From: Roseivirga thermotolerans
Lineage (GTDB): Bacteria; Bacteroidota; Bacteroidia; Cytophagales; Cyclobacteriaceae
Length of the DNA stretch: 64,000 nt
Direction of reading: 5' to 3'
Assembly (NCBI RefSeq): GCF_014653175.1
Contig: NZ_BNAG01000004.1
Location: forward strand, 558,001 to 622,000
Position numbers and translations under genes: made by a program. A model generated the notes under the pieces. It had not been told where the DNA came from. It made no database searches and saw only the letters and a list, made by a program, of their open reading frames with translations. Positions 28,337 through 37,586 of the stretch are shown piece after piece (the stretch's first letter is position 1; each line of letters starts with the position of its first letter).

Positions 28337-29548
28337 TTAATTGCCTTTTCCGCTGCCTTTTTTCGACTTCTTTTGTTTGATGATTGGAAAGAATGAGCCT
28401 CCGGGTTTTCGCCTTACCCGGTTTTGACCGTAGCGTGGGTTTTGCTTTTTATAAAATGGCCTTCCCCGATACATTTTTCCGTTGAAAACATGCTCCATTT
28501 GCACCTGATTGGCCACGTACCGGTTGCGCGGATAGGTAGGGTATTTGAGCAAAAGCCCCAGGTCTATGCTAAACATGGTGAACTTGTGCGGCATACTGAT
28601 GGCGTCATCGGCCAAGGTATAGGACCGCATTTCAAACGAAGGTCTTATGTAGCCTTTAAAGTATTTGGAAAAGGTGGTTTGAAACATGAGCCCCACATTG
28701 AAGAAGGGATCGTAAGTTACCTGTTCCTTATTTACCTGTGAAGCTTTTATCTTCCACACTCCGCCATACACATCGGCCAACATGGAAAAATCGCCCAGCG
28801 AGTAAAAGTTATAGCTTACAGAACCAAAAAGCTTGGTGGTGGAGAGTTTGGTTTCAGGAAGGCTGTAGCGCCTGAGTATTGGGTCTACATCTTGCTCTGA
28901 AGAGGGATGCCTGAATTTCATTGCCCCAAAGCCAATACCTCCCCCTACTCGGATCAGGTCATCGTCCAGATAGCGCTTCTCTCCTGTTCGTTCAAAATGT
29001 CCTCTGTCTAATTTTTTAAGACTAAGAGAAACGCGCAACGTGAGTGGATTGTATCGGCCTGAGTTGCTGTATGCAAAGCTTGCCGTATCGGTGCGTACAA
29101 TCTGACTGTCATCGTCTATATAGTCAATGGTTGTGGTTTCCAAACGATTGAACCAGTTAGTATATCCTGTTGCGGGTAGATTGGTGCCGGTTTCTTCTCC
29201 AAGAGGCACCAGGTATAAAAGGTCATTTCTGGGGTTTCGGATTACTGAAACTCCCTCCAGCGGATTTTGATAGGCAAAGTAGCCGTAGCTCTTTTCTATC
29301 TGAAAATTGAATCGGTTGAGCATTTTGCGCACCGGACTCACTAACTGACGTTCCAGAGCTTTTTGGCGCTCTTCCGGAGTCACTCCCTCTTCCAGCACAA
29401 AGCCTTGAATTTCGCTCTTCTTCTTTTTGTTCTTTTTCTTGAAAAGTTGCGCATGGCCACTTACGGGAGCCAAAAGGCATAGGCATAGAAAAATGATTTG
29501 CCAGTGTTTAATCTTCAAGCGAATGGTATTTTCTTCTAATAAAGACAA
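28337..29548 (-). CDS. Outer-membrane beta-barrel protein, unknown
   Basis: 403 residues. Signal peptide ending VSGHAQ (~34), a basic KKKNKKKK patch, a helical segment EERQKALERQLV, then alternating amphipathic strands (TLRVSLSLKKL, GIGFGAMKF, LFGSVSYNFYSL, SMLADVYGGVW, PFFNVGLMFQ) typical of a small barrel, and a Lys/Gly-rich C-terminal tail that is unusual for a barrel end. No family recognised. Upstream of gyrA in reverse order, 78 bases apart, with no evidence of an operon. Confidence 0.65.
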   Translation of the reverse strand: MSLLEENTIRLKIKHWQIIFLCLCLLAPVSGHAQLFKKKNKKKKSEIQGFVLEEGVTPEERQKALERQLVSPVRKMLNRFNFQIEKSYGYFAYQNPLEGVSVIRNPRNDLLYLVPLGEETGTNLPATGYTNWFNRLETTTIDYIDDDSQIVRTDTASFAYSNSGRYNPLTLRVSLSLKKLDRGHFERTGEKRYLDDDLIRVGGGIGFGAMKFRHPSSEQDVDPILRRYSLPETKLSTTKLFGSVSYNFYSLGDFSMLADVYGGVWKIKASQVNKEQVTYDPFFNVGLMFQTTFSKYFKGYIRPSFEMRSYTLADDAISMPHKFTMFSIDLGLLLKYPTYPRNRYVANQVQMEHVFNGKMYRGRPFYKKQNPRYGQNRVRRKPGGSFFPIIKQKKSKKGSGKGN

Positions 29549-29672
29549 ACCTATTCAATTATTATGGAATGCGTAAAAAAAGACCACGAATTGAAGCGGT
29601 TTATGGTTTAAAAATGAAACGTACTGCCTGTATGGAATAAAGCCCAAATGGGTTCCAAGTAAGGACTGGACA

Positions 29673-29699
29673 CAAAAAAAGACTGCCTTGGGGCAGTCT
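29673..29699 (-). terminator. Intrinsic terminator of the 146-aa exported protein gene
   Basis: Stem AGACTGCC / GGCAGTCT, 4-nt loop and eight T on the minus strand, 28 bases after the stop codon. Confidence 0.85.
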
Positions 29700-29727
29700 C
29701 TTTTCGTTTTTAGTATGTTAAGGTTGA

Positions 29728-30168
29728 TTAAGGCTTTTCTACTAAATCGGCCATGAAAGCATCTACTTTGGCCTTAGCATCGCCACCTTGTGCGTAAGCT
29801 TTTTTAACAGCGTTATATTTTGAAGCACCTAAGCTATGTTTAGCCAATGTAGTTACTACACTAGTGGCAGCCTGTTGCTTTTCTTTAATTTCTTTGTTCA
29901 CCAGGTTTAAGAATTGCTTTTCCCAATCTTTGGCCGGCTCGCCTTGTTTAGACCTCAACTCTTGAAATCGTTGGCCGGTCATACCCTCTTGTCTTGCAAT
30001 AAGATCGTTCACCATTGGGCTAATTTTGTCAGTGATTGCTTTTTGAGCTAGAAGAATCACTGCATAATCTTTGTAATCCTGATCGGTCAATTCATCTTGT
30101 GCCATAGAGGCAACAGATACGAAGGCAAAGCAAACAGCGGCTAAAACAACTCTAGATAGTCTTTTCAT
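29728..30168 (-). CDS. Exported small protein, 146 aa
   Basis: Signal peptide MKRLSRVVLAAVCFAFVSVA (cleavage near SMAQ), then a helical mature part: DYKDYAVILLAQKAITDKI, MVNDLIARQEGMTGQRFQEL, EIKEKQQAATSVVTTLAKHSLGASKYNAVKKAY. The pattern recalls DUF4168-type periplasmic helical proteins, but the match is not certain. Single gene with its own terminator. Confidence 0.65.
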   Translation of the reverse strand: MKRLSRVVLAAVCFAFVSVASMAQDELTDQDYKDYAVILLAQKAITDKISPMVNDLIARQEGMTGQRFQELRSKQGEPAKDWEKQFLNLVNKEIKEKQQAATSVVTTLAKHSLGASKYNAVKKAYAQGGDAKAKVDAFMADLVEKP

Positions 30169-30312
30169 GGTCTTTTTTGATTTTTAGTTTAAGAAAGGCT
30201 AGCAACCTCTCTCCCTCAGTTTAGTAGTTTAGTTATTTTTTACAGCGTCACAAGAAAGATGATTTGTTCAAAACATACAAGTGAAAGTTTTCCAAAATTG
30301 ATTCGGAACGGA

Positions 30313-30320
30313 TAATTTTG
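30313..30320 (+). promoter_or_regulatory. Predicted -7 box (TAATTTTG)
   Basis: Exact match to the Bacteroidota consensus TAnnTTTG, 35 bases before the ArsC/Spx-like gene. No good -33 TTG at the usual spacing. Confidence 0.55.
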
Positions 30321-30355
30321 GCCGTTTTATTGGAAAAGGACAAATAAAATTAAAG

Positions 30356-30703
30356 ATGAGAAAAGTTTACTACCTCTCTACCTGCAATACCTGTAAGCGC
30401 ATTATGGATGGTTTCGATTTGTCAGATTTTGAAACACAAGACATTAAAAACGAACCAATTACACCCGACCAGCTCAGTGAAATGAGAGCTCTTGCCGGAA
30501 GCTACGAAAGCCTTTTTAGTAAGGTGGCCAGAAAATACAGATTGCTTGGGCTTCATGAAAAAGAACTTTCTGAAGATGAAATGAAGCAGCATATCTTAAA
30601 TGAGTACACCTTTCTGAAGCGTCCGGTGTTTCTGATTGATGGCGAAATATTTATAGGTAACAGTAAGAAAACCATTGAAGCCATTGCCAAAAAACTGAAC
30701 TGA
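30356..30703 (+). CDS. ArsC/Spx-family thioredoxin-fold protein
   Basis: 115 residues. CNTC at 10-13 in the N-terminal thioredoxin-fold motif STCNTCKR, then helical insert EMRALAGSYESLFSKVARKYR, and the conserved KRPVFLIDG near residues 88-96. Family members reduce arsenate using glutathione or mycothiol-type thiols or, as Spx, bind RNA polymerase. The CxxC and absence of an ars operon make the annotation 'arsenate reductase-like' only. Length normal. Confidence 0.8.
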   Translation: MRKVYYLSTCNTCKRIMDGFDLSDFETQDIKNEPITPDQLSEMRALAGSYESLFSKVARKYRLLGLHEKELSEDEMKQHILNEYTFLKRPVFLIDGEIFIGNSKKTIEAIAKKLN

Positions 30704-30836
30704 GCCGATAAATACGCTGCTCACTGATGGTTTTTAAATACTGAGGGTGAAAGGGTGATTTGGAATTCCCCCTCTCCCTTTGGTATACTCTCATTCCAAG
30801 CATTTGCAAAACCACACTTACAATCGCTCCGGGTCA

Positions 30837-31742
30837 TCAGAATGAATCACTTTTACGGTATGCCTCAATAACGGCCATTTCTCCATCAGCTCCGGGCCGA
30901 CTGTTACCATGCTCCATCCCTATGATTCCATTGAATCCTTTGGCATGAATGTGTTTGAACACATTGAGATAATTGATTTCTCCTGTAGTTGGCTCTCTCC
31001 TTCCCGGATTATCGCCTACCTGAAAGTATGCAATCTCCTCCCATGAGGCCTCTATGTTAGGAATGAGGTTGCCCTCGGTTATCTGCTGGTGATATATATC
31101 GAACAGAATTTTACAGGAAGGACTATCTACGGCTTTACAAATCTCATAGGCTTGTGCCGCTTTGGTCAAAAATAAACCGGGGTGATCGCGCTTATTTAGA
31201 GGCTCCAGTACCATTACGAGTCCATGGGGTTCAAGAATTTCAGCGGCCCGCTTGAGGCTTTCTACCACATGGGCGGTCTGGTAACCCATGTCTTTTCTTA
31301 GGTCTACATGCCCGGGTACCACGGTCATCCACTTAGCATTTACACGCTTGGCTACCTCTACCGATTCTTGAATTTCTTTTAGAAAGAGCTCTCTGCCCTC
31401 GGCTTTTCCACCGGCCAGGTTAGGCTCAGTCCAAAAAATAGTATGGGCCACAAAAACACCCATTTGCATGTTATGCTTTTCCATTCGCGCTGCAATCTGC
31501 CGTTGCTGCTCTAAGGGGCGCTTTTTCATGTCGTTGTCTTCCAACGACCGAAAGCCTTGTTCGGCCATAAAATCGAGTTCATTTAAAACGCCTCCCGGGG
31601 CCGAATGTCTGAACATACCAAAGTGAGGCGCGTAGTTTAGCTGAAAAGTCTCTGCCCTTGTCGAAGAACGGCTCCACTGGTGGGGGAAAACTGAAAGTGC
31701 ACTGGCCAGAAGACTGCTACCCAAAAATTTTCTACGGTCCAT
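30837..31742 (-). CDS. Exported hydroxypyruvate isomerase-like TIM-barrel protein
   Basis: 301 residues. N-terminus MDRRKFLGSSLLASALSVF is a twin-arginine (Tat) signal, so the folded enzyme goes to the periplasm. The rest is a xylose-isomerase-type TIM barrel: ELDFMAEQGFRSLEDND, VNAKWMTVVPGH, LVMVLEPLN (metal Glu), CKILFDIYHQQITEGN, and the C-terminal IGMEHGNSRPG. It matches sugar isomerase/epimerase or hydroxypyruvate isomerase families; the exact substrate is unknown. No sugar cluster adjoins it. Confidence 0.78.
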   Translation of the reverse strand: MDRRKFLGSSLLASALSVFPHQWSRSSTRAETFQLNYAPHFGMFRHSAPGGVLNELDFMAEQGFRSLEDNDMKKRPLEQQRQIAARMEKHNMQMGVFVAHTIFWTEPNLAGGKAEGRELFLKEIQESVEVAKRVNAKWMTVVPGHVDLRKDMGYQTAHVVESLKRAAEILEPHGLVMVLEPLNKRDHPGLFLTKAAQAYEICKAVDSPSCKILFDIYHQQITEGNLIPNIEASWEEIAYFQVGDNPGRREPTTGEINYLNVFKHIHAKGFNGIIGMEHGNSRPGADGEMAVIEAYRKSDSF

Positions 31743-31999
31743 GAATGAATATTTTGGGGAAGATAAAGATTAAAGCCCTATTGCATCAACTATACACGGC
31801 CTTAATTGAATTGATGGGTACTCTACAACTCGCTGCTCCTCATTAGATAATTGGGTTACTTACTTAAGCCGCAAGAAGTATATTCCTGAACCGTGCCTCC
31901 ATTTGTATCTACACAAATGGCTGTTAAAAGACGCTGTGAGGACACAGCTTGTGGCTAGTATACTGGATCTAACAAATGCAAGCTAAATGAGTAACCCTA

Positions 32000-32578
32000 T
32001 TAGATAACTCCCTCTAAATGCCAAATAATGATTCCGTATACCACAAAGCGGAGTATTCTGAAGGAAGAATAAATCAGGTATTTTTTGAGCGGGTAGTCCA
32101 TTGAGCCGGTGACCAGAGAAATCAGTGAGTATGGCAAGGGTGTAAGTGCAGCCACAATGATAAAACCACCTCCATATTGATCGTACCTCATTTGGTACTT
32201 TTTTAGTCGCTTATCGAACCAGCGATGAAAAAAATCTTTGGTGCTAATTACTTTTCCCACTGCAAAGTTTAGCCATCCGGCACCAATAGAAAGCAAGGCC
32301 ATCACAATTACAATGATGGTATAAACCATTATGGGGTCGTCCTTAGACCAAATCATAAATAGCTCCGGAGGCAGAATACCTACCAATATTTCCGACACCA
32401 CAAAAATGACAAGCATCAGCAGGTAATCGTCAGATACCCAATGCTCAATGGTATCATACTGGGTCTGAAAATAGTTTTTAAAGAGAATGAGCAGTACAAC
32501 AAGTATAACCAGATAAAGAATGCCTTTTATCAGGTTTTTCGAGAAGTAGTTGTAGAAGTCTTTCTTGCTGCTTTCCAT
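32000..32578 (-). CDS. VTT-domain (DedA/SNARE-associated) membrane protein
   Basis: 192 residues, about five TM segments. A VTT-type core: LVGILPPELFMIWSKD, then YGGGFIIVAALTPLPYSLIS and ITGS-like VTGSMDYPLKKY. Family members move phospholipids or polyprenyl phosphates across membranes. It overlaps neither neighbour; a response-regulator gene follows 54 bases further in the same orientation, upstream in its own unit. Confidence 0.75.
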   Translation of the reverse strand: MESSKKDFYNYFSKNLIKGILYLVILVVLLILFKNYFQTQYDTIEHWVSDDYLLMLVIFVVSEILVGILPPELFMIWSKDDPIMVYTIIVIVMALLSIGAGWLNFAVGKVISTKDFFHRWFDKRLKKYQMRYDQYGGGFIIVAALTPLPYSLISLVTGSMDYPLKKYLIYSSFRILRFVVYGIIIWHLEGVI

Positions 32579-32632
32579 CGGTTGAAGGCACCAAAATAAG
32601 ACAAATCTTCTGCATTTTGGGGTGTATATAGG

Positions 32633-33013
32633 CTATTTAGTTTGCGCTGCTTTATACTCATCAATAATCTGCTTGAAGAACATGGGATTAGTGAATTTAT
32701 CGATGATATGAACCTCCCCGTAATTTTTTAATTCTACTGAAAGTTCGTCTTTCAGCTGGCCACTGTATATGTATATCCAGGTTTTATATTCACTAAGTGT
32801 TTCTATTACTTCGGCAATAAACTCAGACCCCTTCATATCGGGCATCATTTGGTCAGAAATGAGTATGTCTATCTTGTGCTTTTTAACCTCTTCTATAGCA
32901 TCCCGGCCATTCATTGCCTGGTGAATAACCAAATCATCGTAAAAGAATTCGAGAAAGTCTTTTAGGGTATCTCTAACCGAAAAATTATCGTCTACCAGCA
33001 GTAAATTAATCAT
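32633..33013 (-). CDS. Single-domain response regulator
   Basis: 126 residues, receiver only. Acidic pair Asp8-Asp9, phospho-acceptor Asp54 (ILISDQMMPD), Ser in IYSGQ and Lys in IDKF. There is no output domain, so it works through protein contacts or phosphorelay. Its start overlaps the 3' end of the histidine-kinase gene by eight bases, pairing the two directly. Confidence 0.88.
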   Translation of the reverse strand: MINLLLVDDNFSVRDTLKDFLEFFYDDLVIHQAMNGRDAIEEVKKHKIDILISDQMMPDMKGSEFIAEVIETLSEYKTWIYIYSGQLKDELSVELKNYGEVHIIDKFTNPMFFKQIIDEYKAAQTK

Positions 33014-34877
33014 GGCGTTCTATTTCAATTCTAACGGAAGTTCCTACACCGGTTTTCGACTCCACATTTATGCTGTGACCGAGAAGTTGTGTCAACTCCT
33101 TGGCAAGGTAAAAACCAACACCTGAAACTTCAGATTTTTCATTCAGTTCAATCTTGGGATTTCCAAGCTCGGTGAGTTCTTGTTTTGTCATTCCCTCACC
33201 ATAATCTCTTACTTCAATGACCAACCGCTTTTCTACACTAGCCATATATATTTCGGGCTGTCTGTCGCTGTTCATGGAGTATTTACGGGCATTACTCAGC
33301 AGAGTGCTCAACACATATTCCAGCGTGGTAATGTCTGTCTTGTATTTTCCCTTGGTTAGCGTAGGCCGTCTTACTTCCATCGAAAACCGATGACTGATGC
33401 GATCGGCAATCTCATCAAAAGTATATACCCCTGTAGACTCTCCTCCCCGACTCATAAAGTAAACAAAGTCGTTGACCATTTCCTTGATGTCTTCTACCGC
33501 TTCGGAAGCCCCCTGAAGTATTTTAGACATCAGCTCGGGTGGCATTTGTCGGGCTCCCTGGCTGGCACGAAGCATTTCCATATTCATTTGCAGGGTAGCC
33601 ACCGGTGTCTTAATCTCATGAGAAATGAGTGAAAGCATGGTCTGTTTGCTGCGATTGATCTGCTGCACCGAATCTTCCTTATCAATGGCTTTAATCTTTT
33701 GAACAAAGGTTCTGAACAGGGCCAGGTTGCAAAACACGATAATTAGCGAAACCAAGGCTACATTGAGGTAATAGGGTATTTCTCGAATACTCAAAAAGTT
33801 AATTACCTGAAAGAGGGTCCAAACCAACACCACCACAAGTGCGAAGAGCAGATAGCCTGAGGTTATTTCCTTTTCGGCTTTGGCCTTTATAATAATGTTT
33901 ATGAAAACCGCCACATAAAATAGTACAAAGAAAAGGAAGTACTGCAGCAGACCGGTGAACACTATGGGCTCCAGAAACACCACGCAGCCCAGGCTTATAG
34001 CCACTCCGGAGAGGAAGATATACTTGAGATACTTGTTGGTTTGTCTGGGATACAAATAAAATATGAACAATCCGCCAAAGAGTGCTGCTGTGTGTATGGT
34101 TCCATATTCCATGTGAATAGACCAATCGAAAGGCAACTGATTGATAAGGGTATGCAAAGGATACGGATCTGCTCCAAGCATTCGATACATAAGGCTTATG
34201 GAGAATAATGCGTAAAAGGGTATTTGCCACTCCAACTGCTGATAAGCAAAAGAAAAAGCCAGTAACACAAAGCCGGTGATAAAGAGGCCTCCGGCCAGAA
34301 ACAAATTCACATCTTGTTGCAAATTTAGCTCATAACGCAAGTCGGCATAATTGCCTAACTCCAGTGCGTAAATCATTCCAGAGTTTATATGGTCATAATT
34401 GGCCACCTGAATGATAATTTCATAGGTTCCGGAAGCGGTAGGTGCCAATGAAAATACCTGCGGTTCTCTATAGGGCACATAGCTTTCTTTAGTTGTACCA
34501 ACCCTACCACTCTCATAAACTAATCCCCTGTTTATGAATAGTTTATAAGAGCTAAAAATATGCGGAATGTTCAACCCCAGTGGCTCCTTCTGGCCAGGGT
34601 TTATCCGCACCAATGTGCGGTAAGTGCCATAACCCGTTTTTGCAAAACCCAATTCTGCGTTGTCATACCAATCAGAAGGGACCTCCAGAACTACAGGTGT
34701 CAGCTTGTCCAGGCCATCTATCTCCAGAGTATTCCAATAAAACTCCCAATTTCCTTCCAGTCGTACGGGCTGCTCAAAAGCCTGGTCAGTCAAATCGAAA
34801 ACCGATAGACTACCTGAGCTTTGCGCTAACATAGCGCAGTTTATTAGCCATAGACTTATGAGCAGTGATATTCGCAT
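33006..34877 (-). CDS. 7TMR-DISM sensor histidine kinase
   Basis: 623 residues. Signal peptide, an extracytoplasmic beta-sandwich of the 7TMR-DISMED2 type (~25-185: GNWEFYW...GYGTYRTLVRI), seven TM helices (~190-390), a short coiled coil, HisKA with H-box SLISHEIKTPVATL, and HATPase_c with N-box LSNARKYS and GVGFYLAKEL. Members sense carbohydrate-like or membrane signals. The partner response regulator overlaps at the 3' end; the M24 peptidase gene is nine bases upstream, so all three may be one operon. Confidence 0.9.
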   Translation of the reverse strand: MRISLLISLWLINCAMLAQSSGSLSVFDLTDQAFEQPVRLEGNWEFYWNTLEIDGLDKLTPVVLEVPSDWYDNAELGFAKTGYGTYRTLVRINPGQKEPLGLNIPHIFSSYKLFINRGLVYESGRVGTTKESYVPYREPQVFSLAPTASGTYEIIIQVANYDHINSGMIYALELGNYADLRYELNLQQDVNLFLAGGLFITGFVLLAFSFAYQQLEWQIPFYALFSISLMYRMLGADPYPLHTLINQLPFDWSIHMEYGTIHTAALFGGLFIFYLYPRQTNKYLKYIFLSGVAISLGCVVFLEPIVFTGLLQYFLFFVLFYVAVFINIIIKAKAEKEITSGYLLFALVVVLVWTLFQVINFLSIREIPYYLNVALVSLIIVFCNLALFRTFVQKIKAIDKEDSVQQINRSKQTMLSLISHEIKTPVATLQMNMEMLRASQGARQMPPELMSKILQGASEAVEDIKEMVNDFVYFMSRGGESTGVYTFDEIADRISHRFSMEVRRPTLTKGKYKTDITTLEYVLSTLLSNARKYSMNSDRQPEIYMASVEKRLVIEVRDYGEGMTKQELTELGNPKIELNEKSEVSGVGFYLAKELTQLLGHSINVESKTGVGTSVRIEIERHD

Positions 34878-34886
34878 AAAAGCCGC

Positions 34887-36215
34887 TTAACGTACGATGA
34901 TTATCTCTTCCTGGCGGCCATCAATGTAGCGCACTCCGCTGGCATCAAAGTATGCTTCTTCCTCCAGCATTATACGGATTTCCTTCCCCCACTCCTCAAT
35001 GTAGGTGGCCGCATTCAGTTCGATGGAATAGGCCGTATTCAAATGCAGTGGATAGTCGCCCGTAACGGGTACCCCGCCCTGCGAGTCCCACATACCGAGT
35101 GTTGTGCCTGCAGCATGGCCGTGGTAGCCAATAGGGTGTGTATATATGGAGGGCTTAATTCCCTCGGCAATGGCTTTTTCACGACTCATTTTGAGCACTT
35201 CGTTGCCCGTGCGCCCTTCTTTAAAATGACCGGTGAATATATCTTGTAGTCTATTTCCGTTTTTAAAAGCCTTCTTCAGGTAATCGGGAACATCGGTTTC
35301 TCCGGGTCTCAGTACATAAGCGTGCTGCTGCTGATCGGTATTCAACCTTAGGTAAGTGATACCGAAATCGCAGTGCAACAGATCGCCCGGCATAATGACG
35401 TTCTTTTCTGGTCGTTTAGAAAAGGTTCGCAGATGATCGAAACTCTCAGGGTCTGCCCGCTGCACATCAATAGTTGGATGAAACCAGGTTTCGAGCTTCA
35501 ACTCTTTCACCTTTTCGCGCATCCACCACACCACATCTTCAGTAGTCGTTACTCCCGGAGTAATCACCTTGCTGGAAAATGCCTCCTTAATAATATTATG
35601 CGACAGCCTCACAATGTGCGGATATATGGCCATCTCTGCTTCTGTTCTGGTTTCGAGCCAGCCAATGGCCACCTTTTCGGCCGAAACAACACGAGAGGCC
35701 CAATTGCCTAAAGAAGCTTTTAGCTCTTCATAATCGGTGGCTACAATACCATCGGCCAAGCCAAAGTACTCCGACTTATTCACTCCAATCTTCTTAGGGT
35801 TTCTCTCCTTGACCAACTCCGCAAAGCGTACCCATTGGTTAGGCTGTTGCTCCTTGTCCCAGGCACTTTTAAAAATAGACCCCACATCGTAGCGGGCTAC
35901 AGCCAGGGTTTCAATGCCCTTTTCCGGCCCACGATCATAAAAAATAAGAATGGTTCTTCTTCGGGCAGCCAGCCATTCGGCAGGCAAAAGTGTTTTAATT
36001 ACCGGGTCTTCGTTGTACTCACGAGAAACTACCACCCACATGTCTATACCCTCTCGCCTCATGATTTCCGGCAGGTAGTTTTGAACTTTATCTTCCAGCA
36101 GGCGGTTAATGGTGGCTGCACGATCTTTCATGGATAAAATATGGCCGTAATCGTGCTGGGCATTCAGTGAAAAACTGAGCAGGGACAAAGAAATGAGGAG
36201 TGTTAGTTTGTTCAT
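34887..36215 (-). CDS. Exported M24-family metallopeptidase (Xaa-Pro type)
   Basis: 442 residues with signal peptide (cleavage after LNAQ). N-terminal creatinase-like domain (~45-190) and C-terminal pita-bread domain. Metal ligands: Asp in LLHCDFGI, Asp in LNTDQQQHAY, His in HPIGYHGHAAG, Glu in SIELNA and Glu in IMLEEEAYF. It would cleave N-terminal residues before proline in the periplasm. It precedes the histidine kinase by nine bases. Confidence 0.88.
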   Translation of the reverse strand: MNKLTLLISLSLLSFSLNAQHDYGHILSMKDRAATINRLLEDKVQNYLPEIMRREGIDMWVVVSREYNEDPVIKTLLPAEWLAARRRTILIFYDRGPEKGIETLAVARYDVGSIFKSAWDKEQQPNQWVRFAELVKERNPKKIGVNKSEYFGLADGIVATDYEELKASLGNWASRVVSAEKVAIGWLETRTEAEMAIYPHIVRLSHNIIKEAFSSKVITPGVTTTEDVVWWMREKVKELKLETWFHPTIDVQRADPESFDHLRTFSKRPEKNVIMPGDLLHCDFGITYLRLNTDQQQHAYVLRPGETDVPDYLKKAFKNGNRLQDIFTGHFKEGRTGNEVLKMSREKAIAEGIKPSIYTHPIGYHGHAAGTTLGMWDSQGGVPVTGDYPLHLNTAYSIELNAATYIEEWGKEIRIMLEEEAYFDASGVRYIDGRQEEIIIVR

Positions 36216-36532
36216 GCATTTAAGGTTTACTGCCTAAAACTATAATAAGTATGGGAAAGAAAAGTGCAGAAGGACAAACAAAGTTGAACATCTTCCGAAA
36301 AACACATCAATTTTTTGATCAGTATAAGCAATACGCTTTCCTAATCAAACACACTGTTCATTTAAATAAAGGACTTTACTTAACTCCCCTTGCCTGACTC
36401 TGACCAGCCATAAGGGAATCGCCTATGGGCATTTTTGCCCTGACTGTCGTTCAAACAGTTTTTTTAACGTTAATCAAAAACCCAAGTCACTTTTTCTCAA
36501 TCTGTCGTTATTCGCCAAACAATTAAATACCA
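36216..36532. other. Divergent intergenic region
   Basis: 317 bases between the minus-strand M24 gene and the plus-strand PD40 gene. I see a perfect 10-bp palindrome TTAACGTTAA at 36465-36474, in a T-rich then A-rich context, and no ORF. Promoters for both genes must lie here but are not clear. Confidence 0.4.
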
Positions 36533-37438
36533 ATGCAAGGACTAAAGCTCACCACACTACTTGTCTTTTTAACAACCGGCTATTTCAGCTTCAATAATAA
36601 CCCACCTAAATCAGAGGATAACGGCCAGAACAATGAACCTCAAATTCTGCACCCTGGCACACTCTCCAACGATTTACCACAATGGAATAACTACTTTAAT
36701 CGCAAACTGAGCATTGGCCTTTGCACCCAGCTCATAGATGGCAAATCTCGCATTATTCAATACCCCTATGCAGACAGTGCCTTCTCTCAGGGCAGCATCA
36801 TTCCTTTCAAAGAACAGTTTGAGTATGCTTCTCCTTGGGTGAACCTGGAGGGAGATTATATGTTGCTTCAAGCTAATATTGGCCCCTTAGGCGAAGTAAG
36901 TCGCGACTTTGGTATTTGCGAATCAAGGTTGGTAAACGGCCAATGGACACAACCCAAACCTCTAAATCACATAAATAACATGCCGGGCAATGAAGGTTCT
37001 CCGGCTCTTGCCGAAAATGGAAATCTCTATTTCAACGCTCAGAATGGCAACAGAGGCTACGATATTTTTGTACTGAAAAAAGGGGCTACCAAACCCGTTG
37101 CGTTACCCGAAGCAATTAATTCTACTTACTACGAAGGAGACTTTTATATTGATAAAGATGAGAAGTTTATTGTGTTTTCTTCGGCCGATAGGCCCGATGG
37201 ACAAGGCTCGACAGACTTGTACATTTCTTTCAACGAAAACGGCCGATGGACAAAAGCCGTTTCTTTAGGCAACCGCATTAACACAGCCGCAGAAGAGTTC
37301 AGTCCCTATGTATCTATGGACAGGCGTTTTCTGGTGTTTACCAGCAATCGCAATTACCCCGATGGCCTCATTCCTTCCTATAACCACTTTATTGTAGAAA
37401 TTGATCTGGACAGAATAAAGCAGCACTTTGGTGACTGA
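36533..37438 (+). CDS. Exported PD40 beta-propeller-like protein
   Basis: 301 residues with a signal peptide (MQGLKLTTLLVFLTTGYFSF). PD40/WD40-like repeats: EGSPALAENGNLYFNAQNG, GDFYIDKDEKFIVFSSADRPDG and EFSPYVSMDRRFLVFTSNRN, as in TolB-like and OmpA-associated Bacteroidota proteins, but without the OmpA domain. It probably binds protein or peptidoglycan in the periplasm. Single gene. Confidence 0.75.
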   Translation: MQGLKLTTLLVFLTTGYFSFNNNPPKSEDNGQNNEPQILHPGTLSNDLPQWNNYFNRKLSIGLCTQLIDGKSRIIQYPYADSAFSQGSIIPFKEQFEYASPWVNLEGDYMLLQANIGPLGEVSRDFGICESRLVNGQWTQPKPLNHINNMPGNEGSPALAENGNLYFNAQNGNRGYDIFVLKKGATKPVALPEAINSTYYEGDFYIDKDEKFIVFSSADRPDGQGSTDLYISFNENGRWTKAVSLGNRINTAAEEFSPYVSMDRRFLVFTSNRNYPDGLIPSYNHFIVEIDLDRIKQHFGD

Positions 37439-37492
37439 CCCTCTCTATGACGGTATATGTGGCAGCAGGCCATAAAAAAGTGTGGTGCATTG

Positions 37493-37502
37493 CAAACGTT
37501 TG
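37493..37502. promoter_or_regulatory. LacI-type operator candidate before amylase gene
   Basis: CAAACGTTTG, a perfect palindrome with central CG as in operators of LacI/GalR-family repressors, 85 bases upstream of the GH13 start. No LacI regulator gene is in the window. Confidence 0.4.
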
Positions 37503-37586
37503 ATTGGGTGAATTAGATCCACTCAGCTTCATATCTTTTCTCAAATCTTGAGAATTGATTAGTTTACCCTACACAAACCGAAAACT

